Origin: Megasphaera cerevisiae DSM 20462
GTDB taxonomy: Bacteria > Bacillota > Negativicutes > Veillonellales > Megasphaeraceae
Assembly (NCBI RefSeq): GCF_001045675.1
Contig: NZ_LEKT01000004.1
Location: 1 to 64,000, forward strand
DNA length: 64,000 bases
Direction: 5' to 3'
Shown: positions 44,802 through 53,711 of the stretch, one piece after another
How positions within the stretch are numbered: the stretch's first letter is position 1
Layout: each line of letters opens with the position of its first letter
The notes under the pieces: model-generated
What the model was told of the DNA's origin: nothing
The model's input: only the letters and a program-made list of their open reading frames with translations
Database searches by the model: none
Made by a program: the position numbers and the translations under genes

Positions 44802-46063
44802 ATCTCCATACAACGTTGATTCAGGAACAACTCCAAAAATTATCGCTGAATCAAATACAATCATTAGAAATTTTAGCTATGCCTACTGATGCCCTGCACG
44901 ACCTGCTGCAAAAGGAGTCAGAAGAAAATCCGTTTATGGAATATCAACCATCATCCGTTCACGAAGGTGCTTCTGAATTTTTGAAATTCATAGCTGCTCC
45001 GGAACAGGATATGGTCAAAAACTTCATTATAGAACAACTCAACCCGCAGGAATTCAGCCGGCCGGCCTGGGGGCTCCTGAACTACCTGGCTCAATGCGTT
45101 GACGACAAAGGCTTTCTCACCATTACAGAAGCAGAACTATCCTCCCGTGTGCCGCTGCCGCCAGGTCTTTTTTCATCCTGTCTGAAAAAACTCCAGGCAC
45201 TCCAGCCCGCCGGTATTGGCGCCGCAACCGTCCCGGAATGTCTGAAGCTTCAGCTTAGCCGGTCTCACCGGCTTACACCGCTGCTGGCCACCATCATTGA
45301 TCATCATTTATCCGACATTGCCAGCAATAATCTCCATGCCATTTGTCACGCTCTGGGTATCTGTAAAAAAGAAATTGCCGCTGCCGTAATGTGTATTAAA
45401 TCCTTGAATCCCTCTCCACTGAAAGGCTTATTCGAAGAAGCTTCATCCTATGTCGTCCCTGACGTCATCATCCGTCAGACAGCAACAGACCATGAAATCA
45501 TCCTTAACGATTCATGGATAGCCTCCTACTCCATGAGTGACTACTATGTCAATATGATGCATGCCTCGACAGACCCGAATATAAAAGCCTATTTTCAGGC
45601 CAAATATGACCGCTGCTACATGCTGCTGCATAACATCGAACGCCGCCGCAGAACCCTGATCGCGCTGACCGACGCCATTTGGGAATGGCAGCGCGATTAT
45701 ATCCGGCAAACACACGTTGTTCGTCCCATGACCTTAAAAGATATTTCCCAGAAGACTGGCTTTCATATTTCGACTATCAGCCGTTCTACTAAAGATAAAT
45801 ACCTTCAGACTCCCTGGCGGACGCTCCCATTTAAAGCATTATTCCAACAGCCTTTGCAAAAAAAGAACAGTGATATTTCAAAGGATAGTATCAAACATAC
45901 CTTGAAAAATCTGATTACGACAGAAAATCCCGAATGTCCGTACAGCGATCTGCAGCTTGTACAGCTCCTGTCACAGCAGTATTGCCTTCCCATTTCACGG
46001 CGGGTCGTTCAAAAATACCGTAATTCACTCCATATTCCCAATTCATATGAAAGAAAATTATAA
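44798..46063 (+). CDS. rpoN: RNA polymerase sigma-54 factor
   Basis: 421 residues. Region I begins TLIQEQLQKLSLNQIQSLEILAMPTDALHDLLQKESEENPF, the activator-interaction domain. The core-binding domain is in the middle. The helix-turn-helix MTLKDISQKTGFHISTISRSTKDKYLQTPW follows, and the RpoN box is a variant, ISRRVVQKYRN (usual ARRTVAKYRE). It is slightly short for the family because the acidic region II is reduced. It is the last gene of the LuxE/LuxC-like operon and overlaps the ligase gene, so the operon's sigma-54 promoter would also drive its own sigma factor. No second rpoN is in the window. Confidence 0.95.
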   Translation: MNLHTTLIQEQLQKLSLNQIQSLEILAMPTDALHDLLQKESEENPFMEYQPSSVHEGASEFLKFIAAPEQDMVKNFIIEQLNPQEFSRPAWGLLNYLAQCVDDKGFLTITEAELSSRVPLPPGLFSSCLKKLQALQPAGIGAATVPECLKLQLSRSHRLTPLLATIIDHHLSDIASNNLHAICHALGICKKEIAAAVMCIKSLNPSPLKGLFEEASSYVVPDVIIRQTATDHEIILNDSWIASYSMSDYYVNMMHASTDPNIKAYFQAKYDRCYMLLHNIERRRRTLIALTDAIWEWQRDYIRQTHVVRPMTLKDISQKTGFHISTISRSTKDKYLQTPWRTLPFKALFQQPLQKKNSDISKDSIKHTLKNLITTENPECPYSDLQLVQLLSQQYCLPISRRVVQKYRNSLHIPNSYERKL

Positions 46064-46143
46064 ATATCATTGTGTTACACAACGGTGCTGAGAAACTGTG
46101 GAAACAAATATGGCAATTATGCCCGGGTACCCTCCACAAAAGC

Positions 46144-46172
46144 TTGACACCGTCTTTTTTTCATAGGATACT
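46144..46172 (+). promoter_or_regulatory. Promoter of the sigma-54 activator gene
   Basis: TTGACA (46144-46149), 17-bp spacer, GATACT (46167-46172), about 80 bp upstream of the start codon; a standard housekeeping promoter rather than sigma-54. Confidence 0.5.
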
Positions 46173-46251
46173 TGTATAAAGCGCAATACACTATGATTTC
46201 GGCAATATGCATCCTGTATATCAAACATACTGAAAGGAGTTGAGGCCCACC

Positions 46252-47691
46252 ATGGGAACCAAGGAAATCTTCTCAACCGTCGATGAGGCGGCCGAACGGC
46301 TAAACGCGATTATTGAGCATTCCTTTGATGGCATTTACATTACGGACAAGGACGCCAATACCATCCGAATCAATCATGCCTATGAAGAAATTACCGGTTT
46401 GAAAAAAGAAGAAGTACTGGGAAAAAATATGGTCGATTTAGTCAATCAAAAACTGATATCCCAATCCGGCACGTTAAGCGTTATCAGAACAAAAGCCCCC
46501 ATCACATTGCAGCAGCGCTTCAAATCGGGAAAAGAAGCACTGATCACCAGCTCGCCTATTTTTGACAAAAACGGCGAGTTGGTCATGGTCGTAACCAACG
46601 TACGTGATCTTACGGAGATTTATAACCTGAAAGAGGCTGTGCAGGAAAAAACAGAAACGCTTGAACGGCTCCGGCTGGAACTGGAGCATATCCAATCGCC
46701 GGTAACAGAGCAGGAACTTATCATCAAAGATGAATCCTCCTTATCATCATTACTGCTGGCTAACCGCGTCGCACCTATGGATACAACGGTCATGCTGCTG
46801 GGAGAAACGGGGGTAGGTAAGGAAGTCATGGCCCGCTATATTTACCAGCACAGTCAGCGTGCCAAAAACAGCTTTATCAAGGTCAACTGCGGGGCTATTC
46901 CCGAAAGCCTCATTGAAAGCGAACTATTTGGCTACGAAAGCGGCGCCTTTACGGGAGCCAGCCGGGGCGGAAAAATCGGGCTATTTGAACTGGCCGACAA
47001 AGGGACCCTGTTCCTCGACGAAATCGGCGAACTGCCAAAGGACATGCAGGTCAAGCTGCTGCGGGCCTTGCAGGAGCAGGAAATCATGCGCATCGGCAGC
47101 ACAAAACCCGTAAAAATCGATACCCGCATTATCGCTGCTACCAACCGTAACCTGGAGGACATGGTAAAAAATGGCCAATTCCGCGAAGACTTATACTACC
47201 GCCTCACCGTATTTCCTATTTCCATTCCGCCGCTGCGGTTCCGAAAAAAAGATATTACTCCATTGGCCCTGTCCTTTCTGGACAAGCTGAATCAAAAATA
47301 TAATTTTAAAAAGTTTTTCACCCAGATTTCGATTCAGCTTTTAAATGAATATACGTGGCCAGGCAATATCCGCGAATTGAAAAACATCGTAGAACGAGCC
47401 ATTATCATCAGCGCCGGCGACGAAATCAAGCCAGAAGATCTGCATTTATTGCATCAACCCAAGCCTATCGTTATTGTAGAAGAAAAAGCAATCTGTCCGT
47501 CGGACAGCCCTGCCGTCACACCGGCAGAATTGCCTCAGGACCTCAGTGAGGCGCTGTCCAAAATCGAATATACCTACCTTACTATGGCTTACAAAAAATA
47601 CGGCAATGTCCGGGATGCCGCCCGCGCCTTGAAAATCACGCCGTCTACGTTTGTACGAAAGCGCAAACGATATGAAGAAACGCTCCAATAA
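46252..47691 (+). CDS. PAS-type sigma-54-dependent activator
   Basis: 479 residues: PAS domain (~15-120; IIEHSFDGIYITDKDANTIRINHAYEEITG), a short coiled linker, the AAA+ domain with Walker A LLGETGVGKEVM, the full GAFTGA loop (YESGAFTGASRGG), Walker B LFLDEIGELP and the arginine-finger region, then a C-terminal Fis-like helix-turn-helix (GNVRDAARALKITPSTFVRKRKRY). It directly follows rpoN and is the likely activator of the two divergent sigma-54 promoters at 38707 and 39138. ATG 46252 is used; an in-frame TTG at 46240 is too close to the ribosome site. Confidence 0.92.
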   Translation: MGTKEIFSTVDEAAERLNAIIEHSFDGIYITDKDANTIRINHAYEEITGLKKEEVLGKNMVDLVNQKLISQSGTLSVIRTKAPITLQQRFKSGKEALITSSPIFDKNGELVMVVTNVRDLTEIYNLKEAVQEKTETLERLRLELEHIQSPVTEQELIIKDESSLSSLLLANRVAPMDTTVMLLGETGVGKEVMARYIYQHSQRAKNSFIKVNCGAIPESLIESELFGYESGAFTGASRGGKIGLFELADKGTLFLDEIGELPKDMQVKLLRALQEQEIMRIGSTKPVKIDTRIIAATNRNLEDMVKNGQFREDLYYRLTVFPISIPPLRFRKKDITPLALSFLDKLNQKYNFKKFFTQISIQLLNEYTWPGNIRELKNIVERAIIISAGDEIKPEDLHLLHQPKPIVIVEEKAICPSDSPAVTPAELPQDLSEALSKIEYTYLTMAYKKYGNVRDAARALKITPSTFVRKRKRYEETLQ

Positions 47692-47748
47692 TATTTTGAA
47701 TTGTCAAAAAACGCTGTTATTTTTTAACTTACTCTCAAATATATCTAA

Positions 47749-47777
47749 TTGACATATGTCATTTATACTTCTATAAT
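47749..47777 (+). promoter_or_regulatory. Promoter of the DUF134/Mrp operon
   Basis: TTGACA (47749-47754), 17 bp, TATAAT (47772-47777). A perfect housekeeping promoter 30 bp before DUF134. Confidence 0.8.
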
Positions 47778-47807
47778 AATACTGACCGCTGGAAAGGAGA
47801 GGATTCC

Positions 47808-48158
47808 ATGCCAAGACCACAACGGTGCCGCCGAGTCTGTTCCCTGCCCAAGACAGGAGAGTTTGCTCCTTCAGGCTGTACAGACAACACAGCTATTATC
47901 ATGGGAATCGATGAATACGAAGTAATCCGCCTCATCGACTGGATCGGGCTGACACAGGAGCAATGTGCCGCTCAGATCAACGTATCCCGCACCACCGTGA
48001 CCGGGATTTACGATTCGGCACGGCGCAAGCTGGCTGATGCTCTGGTGCATGGAAAACGACTGCTTATCGAAGGCGGACACATCGAACTTTGCAAACATGC
48101 CGGCTCATGCTGCCATACGTGCTGCCATGCCGGAAAAAGCATCCATAAAGGAGAATGA
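47808..48158 (+). CDS. DUF134 helix-turn-helix protein
   Basis: 116 residues. PRPQRCRRVCSLP, then DEYEVIRLIDWIGLTQEQCAAQINVSRTTVTGIYDSARRKLADALVHGK, a helix-turn-helix matching DUF134, and a Cys-rich tail (CKHAGSCCHTCCHAG) likely to bind metal. DUF134 genes are commonly adjacent to Mrp-type Fe-S carriers, as here (6 bp apart). It may regulate that gene in response to Fe-S or metal status; this is inference. Confidence 0.88.
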   Translation: MPRPQRCRRVCSLPKTGEFAPSGCTDNTAIIMGIDEYEVIRLIDWIGLTQEQCAAQINVSRTTVTGIYDSARRKLADALVHGKRLLIEGGHIELCKHAGSCCHTCCHAGKSIHKGE

Positions 48159-48163
48159 TATTC

Positions 48164-49006
48164 ATGAGTGAAAATTGTAGTCATGACTGTTCCGACTGCG
48201 GCAGCAGCTGCAGCAGCCGTACACAGCCGCAGAGTCTGCTGGCTGCCCCGCATGCGGGAACACATGTAAAGCATGTCATTGCTGTTGTCAGCGGCAAAGG
48301 CGGCGTCGGCAAATCTCTCGTCACTTCGCTGATGGCCGTACAAATGCAGCGCCGGGGCTTTAAAACAGCGATTTTAGACGCTGATATTACAGGGCCTTCT
48401 ATCCCCAAAGCGTTTGGCATCACCAGCCACGCTACAGGTGACGAAAAGGGTATTTTTCCGGTAGCCACCAAAACGGGTATTGAAATCATGTCTATGAACC
48501 TGCTGCTGGAAGATGCTGCCGCCCCTGTCGTATGGCGCGGCCCTGTCATTTCTGGGGCTGTCAAACAATTTTGGACGGATGTAATCTGGGGCGATATTGA
48601 TTATATGTTTGTCGATATGCCGCCGGGCACCGGTGACGTTCCCCTCACGGTATTCCAATCTCTGCCGGTAGACGGTATTCTCGTCATCACCTCCCCGCAG
48701 GAACTGGTATCTATGATCGTCGAAAAAGCCCTCAAAATGTCTGAAATCATGCACGTTCCGGTACTGGGCCTCGTTGAAAACATGAGCTATTTTGAATGTC
48801 CGGACTGTCATTCCAAGCACGAAATCTTCGGTCCCAGCCACGTGGAAGAATCTGCTGTAAAATATGAAATTCCCCATACAGCAAAGCTTCCTATGGATCC
48901 GAAGTTTGCCTACCATTGTGATAAAGGCGATATCGAAAGCTTTCCGGCAGACTACCTGAATGATACGGCGGCGTATCTGGAAGGGATCTTTGGAAAAGGA
49001 AAATAA
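48164..49006 (+). CDS. Mrp/NBP35-type Fe-S carrier ATPase
   Basis: 280 residues. The Cys-rich N-terminus (CSHDCSDCGSSCSS) is followed by the deviant Walker A VVSGKGGVGKSLV (~residue 45), ILDADITGPSIP, VFVDMPPGTGD and the C-terminal CxxC in FECPDCHSKHEIFG. Family members bind and transfer Fe-S clusters using ATP. The ATG at 48164, 9 bases after AAAGGAG, is chosen; an ATG at 48155 abuts the ribosome site. Confidence 0.92.
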   Translation: MSENCSHDCSDCGSSCSSRTQPQSLLAAPHAGTHVKHVIAVVSGKGGVGKSLVTSLMAVQMQRRGFKTAILDADITGPSIPKAFGITSHATGDEKGIFPVATKTGIEIMSMNLLLEDAAAPVVWRGPVISGAVKQFWTDVIWGDIDYMFVDMPPGTGDVPLTVFQSLPVDGILVITSPQELVSMIVEKALKMSEIMHVPVLGLVENMSYFECPDCHSKHEIFGPSHVEESAVKYEIPHTAKLPMDPKFAYHCDKGDIESFPADYLNDTAAYLEGIFGKGK

Positions 49007-49016
49007 AGAATAAAAC

Positions 49017-49065
49017 AAAAAGCAGCTTGCTTGCAGGATATACCTTACAAACAAGCTGCTTTTTT
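49017..49065. terminator. Terminator between mrp and nagZ
   Basis: AAAAAGCAGCTTG (49017-49029) pairs with CAAGCTGCTTTTTT (49052-49065); A/T runs at both ends serve both convergent genes. Confidence 0.8.
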
Positions 49066-49067
49066 CT

Positions 49068-50216
49068 TTATCTTAATTTCGTCCGCACAATACGCATTAC
49101 TTTTTCGTCTGCCAGCCTTTGAAATTCCGGGTCTGTTTTATATGCCTGCAGCATCCCCTCAAAGGTTTCTTTTTCATGCCCGTAATCATGGCATACGAGG
49201 ACTATATCCGCTCCGGCCTTAATAGCCATGACCCCCATATCGGAGAAAGCGTAATGTTTGGCCATCGCCCCCATTTCCATATCATCAGACAAGATCAGCC
49301 CTTGATAACCGCAAGTACCGCGCAGGATATCTGTCATGATACGCCGCGATACACAAGCTGGCCACTCCGGATCCAGCGCAGGAAAAGTCACGTTGGATAC
49401 CATCACGAACGCATTCGCTGCTTCTTTACGCCGTATCAGATCGGCAAACGGCTTGATATCTTGCTGACGCAGTTCTTCCGCATCAGCTTGTACACGATCG
49501 CCATCAATATGGGGATCCGTTTTAACCTTGCCGATACCAGGGAAATGCTTGAGCGCGCACCACACCTGACTGTCCCTATATCCCTGACAAGCCTGAGCGG
49601 CAAATTCCGTAACTACACCCGGGTCCGTACTGTATGATCGTTCTGCCGGTGAATCCAAATCAACAACCGGTGCCAGATTGACGTTGATCCCCAAATCATG
49701 CAGTGTTTTCCCCGTAAGGATCGCCCATTTTCGAGCCGCCGCCGGATCGCCGGTCCTGCCGATGTCTTCTTCGCTGGGAATTGCGGGAAATGATCCTCGC
49801 ATTCGCAACACTCGTCCGCCCTCCTGATCCAGCGCTATAAAAGGCAGGACTCCGCTATGCATTTCAATGCGCTGACGCAGTTCCTTCGTCAGCTTCCTGA
49901 CTTGCACCGGAGAGACCATATTCCGGTCAAAAAATATAATGTTCCCGGCAGGACATCGGGCTAACTGCTGTGCGGCGGCAATATCCAGTTCCGGTCCCAT
50001 AATACCAATCATCATCAGCTGCCCAACCCGCTCCTCCGGTGTCATGGCTGCAACAGCAGCCGCCGCCTTATCAGCACCGGCAGCCGCTGACGACACAGAC
50101 GTTCTGCTTGGCGCCTCCGTCTGTCCCAATAGGAAAAAAGCATAGGCCAGCACTCCTGCCAGAAGAAGGCCGCTAATAAAAAGAACCGGCAGGACACGCT
50201 TAGTGAGTCGCTTCAT
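49068..50216 (-). CDS. nagZ: Beta-N-acetylhexosaminidase, NagZ-like (GH3), membrane-anchored
   Basis: 382 residues. An N-terminal hydrophobic segment (RVLPVLFISGLLLAGVLAYAFFLLG) should anchor or export it. The GH3 domain shows PFIALDQEGGRVLRM, LAPVVDLDS, the His-Asp dyad loop KHFPGIGKVKTDPHID and the nucleophile Asp in LILSDDMEMGAM. It releases GlcNAc from muropeptides outside the cytoplasmic membrane. It overlaps nagA by 17 bp, so the pair links wall turnover to amino-sugar use. The ATG at 50216 is chosen; a TTG frame start at 50237 lies further inside nagA. Confidence 0.88.
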   Translation of the reverse strand: MKRLTKRVLPVLFISGLLLAGVLAYAFFLLGQTEAPSRTSVSSAAAGADKAAAAVAAMTPEERVGQLMMIGIMGPELDIAAAQQLARCPAGNIIFFDRNMVSPVQVRKLTKELRQRIEMHSGVLPFIALDQEGGRVLRMRGSFPAIPSEEDIGRTGDPAAARKWAILTGKTLHDLGINVNLAPVVDLDSPAERSYSTDPGVVTEFAAQACQGYRDSQVWCALKHFPGIGKVKTDPHIDGDRVQADAEELRQQDIKPFADLIRRKEAANAFVMVSNVTFPALDPEWPACVSRRIMTDILRGTCGYQGLILSDDMEMGAMAKHYAFSDMGVMAIKAGADIVLVCHDYGHEKETFEGMLQAYKTDPEFQRLADEKVMRIVRTKLR

Positions 50217-51354
50217 GATAAACCAATTCACCGGCAATGACTGTCTGCTTTATGCGGAAATCATTGCTGTCCAATACAACAAAGTCCGCCTGTTTTCCCT
50301 CCTCCAAAGAACCGATACGGTCGTCCACACCCAAATCACGGGCAGGATTGATCGTTGCCATAGCAATGACATCCGGCAGAGACGCGCCGGTATTAATCAG
50401 AAAATTAAGAATAACCTGATTCATTGCCGCAACACTGCCTGCCAGCGTTCCATCTGCCAGACGGGCCTGTCCATCCTTGACATAGACCGTCTGTCCGCCT
50501 AATTCTGATTCTCCGTCAGGCTGGAGACACGCCCGCATAGAATCGGTTACAAGAAGGATGCCGTCGCGTCCTTTCAATGTATATGCCAGCTTTTGCGCAG
50601 CCGGATGCACATGAAGATTATCACAGATTAATTCACAATGAGCCTTGGGGCACAATAAGGCCGCTCCTGCCAGCCCGGGCTGCCGATGATGAAAAGGAGC
50701 CATGGCGTTGAATAAATGAGTGATATGACACAAGGGACCATTCTCCATGACATCCATCGCGTCTTCAAAGGATACCGCACTATGCCCAAAAGAAACAAGA
50801 ATTCCCTTTTTCTCACATTGCTTTAAAAAAGTTTTATTCTTCAGCGTCTCCGGCGCCAAGGTGATGATTTTGACGATATCTGCATACGGTTCTATCCATG
50901 AAAAATCTGCAGGCAAGCTATTTTTGGCTTTTTGAGCTCCCTTATAGGCATTACAGATGAAGGGACCTTCCATATGCGCACCGAGAATCTGCGCTCCGGG
51001 ATTCTTTTTTGCTTCCCGTATGCGGTCCAGCGTTCGTTCGATCCGCTTCCGGTCATAGGTCATAGTGGTCGGCAAAAAAGAAGTGACCCCTGTAGACGGA
51101 AGTATTTTCTGCATAGCCGCCAATGCCTCGCCATGATCGTCATCCATCGTGTCCACACCATCACAGCCATGAATATGTTCATTAATAAAACCAGGAACAA
51201 CAAATCCGCCGTTTGCATCGATTAATTCCGTGCACATACCGGCCCGAAAGGCACGGCGCGGAACAATTTTCCAAATATCCTTTTCGTACATCAATACCTG
51301 CCCCGTCACGATTTCATTTGCTAAAACAACCAATCCATCTATAACTGCTTTCAT
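50200..51354 (-). CDS. nagA: N-acetylglucosamine-6-phosphate deacetylase
   Basis: 384 residues of the amidohydrolase superfamily. The metal motif is HIHGCDG, followed by GAHMEGPF (Glu ligand), SFGHSAVSFEDAM (His), CHITHLFNAMAPFHHRQPG and the catalytic Asp in LLVTDSMRA. It produces glucosamine-6-phosphate and acetate. No nagB is in the window. AAGGAG lies 13 bases before the ATG, which is a long spacing. Confidence 0.93.
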   Translation of the reverse strand: MKAVIDGLVVLANEIVTGQVLMYEKDIWKIVPRRAFRAGMCTELIDANGGFVVPGFINEHIHGCDGVDTMDDDHGEALAAMQKILPSTGVTSFLPTTMTYDRKRIERTLDRIREAKKNPGAQILGAHMEGPFICNAYKGAQKAKNSLPADFSWIEPYADIVKIITLAPETLKNKTFLKQCEKKGILVSFGHSAVSFEDAMDVMENGPLCHITHLFNAMAPFHHRQPGLAGAALLCPKAHCELICDNLHVHPAAQKLAYTLKGRDGILLVTDSMRACLQPDGESELGGQTVYVKDGQARLADGTLAGSVAAMNQVILNFLINTGASLPDVIAMATINPARDLGVDDRIGSLEEGKQADFVVLDSNDFRIKQTVIAGELVYHEATH

Positions 51355-51465
51355 GTATATTCGTCACTCCTTCATTATCTTGGCCGGAATCCGAACCGGT
51401 ATAAAAAATGAGATTCCAGGCATCCTTCAATCCAACCGCCGCAACTATTTTTTATTTTCAATATG

Positions 51466-51820
51466 TGTGGATAACTTCCATAAAAAGAGATCGGGGAAAT
51501 GCTGCCAAACAGCATAAAATCAACATGCATCTCGATGTATCTACGAATATTACAAACCTCCGGCAATCAATTATCCACATTTCAAATCAGGTTATACACA
51601 ATATTTTTTTTGTGTGCACAAAAATATAAATAGCGTATCTATGCCATTTACCGTTACTTTTTTCTATTATATATCTGTGTTTTACACGTGTTGTCCACCT
51701 ATTTTCTTCCTGATTTCAAAAATATTCACAAGAAAAAGCGGCATAAAATAGCTATCTGCATAAAAGTATCCACATTCTCGTCACAGAACCATACACAGAA
51801 TGTGGATACTTTGTGGATAT
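51466..51820. other. Cluster of DnaA-box-like 9-mers in a gene-free AT-rich region
   Basis: The 51355-51863 gap holds no gene. It contains TGTGGATAA (51466-51474, exact), TTATCCACA (51571-51579, exact), TTATACACA (51592-51600), GTATCCACA (51766-51774), TGTGGATAC (51801-51809) and TGTGGATAT (51812-51820), the last three with one mismatch to the DnaA consensus. A weaker TTGTCCACC lies at 51691. No dnaA, dnaN, gidA or rpmH gene is nearby, so a DnaA-binding control locus is more likely than the main origin. Confidence 0.6.
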
Positions 51821-51863
51821 GTCAAAAACATCCCGTCAGAAAGCGGATCTTCGCCAGTCAGTC

Positions 51864-52157
51864 CTACAGTAATTCGACAGGACGGCTCCAATCAATATGA
51901 ACCCCTAATGCCAGCCAAATATAACACAATGCCAGCTTCAAATGATCCAGACTGGAAGCCGGAACCGCACTGACAGTTTCATAATACGACAAATCAGTAA
52001 ACCGGTGCATGGGCCGTTCCGTCGTCAGATATTTATATACACGGGCATTCACTGCGGCATCATTCAGACAGACCTCGACCGTTTTGTGTTCCGTATCATA
52101 CATAATGTACCCATTATTGTTATCTCCGGTATGGGCGGCTACTTTAAAAATTGCCAT
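51864..52157 (-). CDS. Hypothetical small protein next to dinB
   Basis: 97 residues, no motif recognised. The N-terminus MAIFKVAAHTGDNNNGYIMYDTEHKTVEVCLNDA looks like a beta-rich domain, the C-terminus (LDHLKLALCYIWLALGVHIDW) is helical and hydrophobic. AAGGAG with good spacing supports the start. It is 44 bp upstream of the dinB stop region, oriented the same way, so it may share the dinB transcript. Confidence 0.65.
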   Translation of the reverse strand: MAIFKVAAHTGDNNNGYIMYDTEHKTVEVCLNDAAVNARVYKYLTTERPMHRFTDLSYYETVSAVPASSLDHLKLALCYIWLALGVHIDWSRPVELL

Positions 52158-52201
52158 GGCATATACTCCTTATCATAATATGATATAAAAAAAATGATTT
52201 T

Positions 52202-53380
52202 TTATTTATTTTTAGTTTCATGAGACATTTCCCATAAAAAGCCCTTCATGATTGCCCGGCGGCCAAACCGCTGCTGCAATTTATCAATAGAAGCAGCTAC
52301 TTTTTCCTGTGTCTCCTCATCTTCCGAAAACAAATCACTTTGTACCTGAAGCGGCTGCAGCTGACTCACCGTAAGTCCCAGCAGCCGTACTGGCTCAGCT
52401 GTTTCTTTTTTATTATACAATTTTTTAGCAGAAAAATACAATTGTTCTTCTGAGCAGGTCCCCATGCTGTCAATGGTAAGAGACCTTGTAATCGTACGGA
52501 AAGAGGAAAACCGCACCTTGATCGTAATGGTCCGCCCCATCAAATGATTTTGCCGCAGACGCCAGGATACTTCATTAGCCAGCAAACGAAACTGTTCATC
52601 CACTTCGGACAACGTTGTCAGATCCCGTTCATACGTATGTTCATTGCCGACAGACTGCGGACGGCGGCTTACCTCCAGCGGACGGTTATCCCGTCCATGA
52701 GCCAGCTCATACAGACGCCGCGCTTGATTCCCCACGGCAGGGCGCAAGGCCTCCGGACTGGCCGCGGCGACATCACCGATCGTATGAAATCCGGCCTGCT
52801 GCAAAGCCTGTTCTGTCACCTTGCCTACTCCCCAAAGCCTGCTAACTGGCAGAGGCTCCAGTATCTGACCCTCCGTTCCATACGGAATCCAGACCAGCCC
52901 GTCGGGCTTGCGCAGATCCGATGCTAATTTAGCCAGAAATTTATTCGGCGCGATGCCCGCTGACGCGATCAAACCCGTAGTGCGGCGTATATCCTCTCTG
53001 ACGGCCTTGGCAATATCGACAACAGATCTGTATTTCAGTTCCATCCCCGATACATCCAAAAAAGCTTCATCCAATGCCAGTGGTTCAATAAAAGGCGAAT
53101 AATGAGAAAGAATAAGACGTATCTGATGAGAAATACGCCGGTAATGAGGCATACGCACAGGCAGAAACACACCATTGGGACAACGCCTTCGTGCCTGTTT
53201 CATACTCATGGCTGAATGGATGCCAAACGTCCGTGCTTCATATGATGCAGTCGCAACGACCCCTCTATCCATCAATCCGCCGACAATTACAGGTAATCCC
53301 CGCAATGCCGGGTTATCCCGCTGCTCCACCGATGCATAAAAGGCATCCATGTCGACATGCATAATCCAACGCACAGTCAT
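52202..53380 (-). CDS. dinB: DNA polymerase IV (Y-family)
   Basis: 392 residues. The catalytic carboxylates are in MHVDMDAFYASVEQ (residues ~8-20) and PLALDEAFLDVSG (~105). The RGVVATASYEARTFGI and ASDLRKPDGL segments are typical, with helix-hairpin-helix SRLWGVGKVTEQAL and a C-terminal little-finger domain. It performs translesion synthesis in the cytoplasm. ATG 53380 is preferred over a longer Lys/Glu-rich N-terminus. I see no clear LexA site upstream. Confidence 0.93.
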   Translation of the reverse strand: MTVRWIMHVDMDAFYASVEQRDNPALRGLPVIVGGLMDRGVVATASYEARTFGIHSAMSMKQARRRCPNGVFLPVRMPHYRRISHQIRLILSHYSPFIEPLALDEAFLDVSGMELKYRSVVDIAKAVREDIRRTTGLIASAGIAPNKFLAKLASDLRKPDGLVWIPYGTEGQILEPLPVSRLWGVGKVTEQALQQAGFHTIGDVAAASPEALRPAVGNQARRLYELAHGRDNRPLEVSRRPQSVGNEHTYERDLTTLSEVDEQFRLLANEVSWRLRQNHLMGRTITIKVRFSSFRTITRSLTIDSMGTCSEEQLYFSAKKLYNKKETAEPVRLLGLTVSQLQPLQVQSDLFSEDEETQEKVAASIDKLQQRFGRRAIMKGFLWEMSHETKNK

Positions 53381-53711
53381 GTTTTTTTCTCGCTCCTTTT
53401 CTCTGATATTTTTATTATACAACTTTTTTACCCTACAAATATAGATATAGATTTAGTTTACCTTATTTTCATCAATACTGTCATAAAATTTCCACGTACT
53501 CCCTGCTGTTGTCATTTTTTTAAGTTTCCACGCTTTTATTATTATATCATTATCTCCAATTCAAAACGAATTGAAATGTTCGCAATATTCACCTCTATCC
53601 CTATAGCTGTTTTAATCCAAATCAGCTTACGCTGGCAAAAAAATAATAATCTTCTTTTCTCTTTTGAAATATGTTAAGATTAATACCAGTAAAGAGAGGT
53701 GAGCTAACGGT
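53381..53711. other. Gene-free intergenic region between dinB and the LysR gene
   Basis: About 330 bp of AT-rich sequence between divergent genes. I find a TATAAT-like element near the dinB side but no convincing -35, operator or RNA structure. Confidence 0.4.

Noticed and set aside
39138-46063. Bioluminescence (lux) operon
   Set aside because: LuxC- and LuxE-like genes are present but no luxA/luxB luciferase, luxD or flavin reductase; the ACP, ligase and MaoC genes point to another product.
51466-51820. Main chromosomal origin oriC
   Set aside because: No dnaA, dnaN, recF, gidA or rpmH genes and no change of gene orientation occur nearby, so the DnaA boxes are reported only as a cluster.
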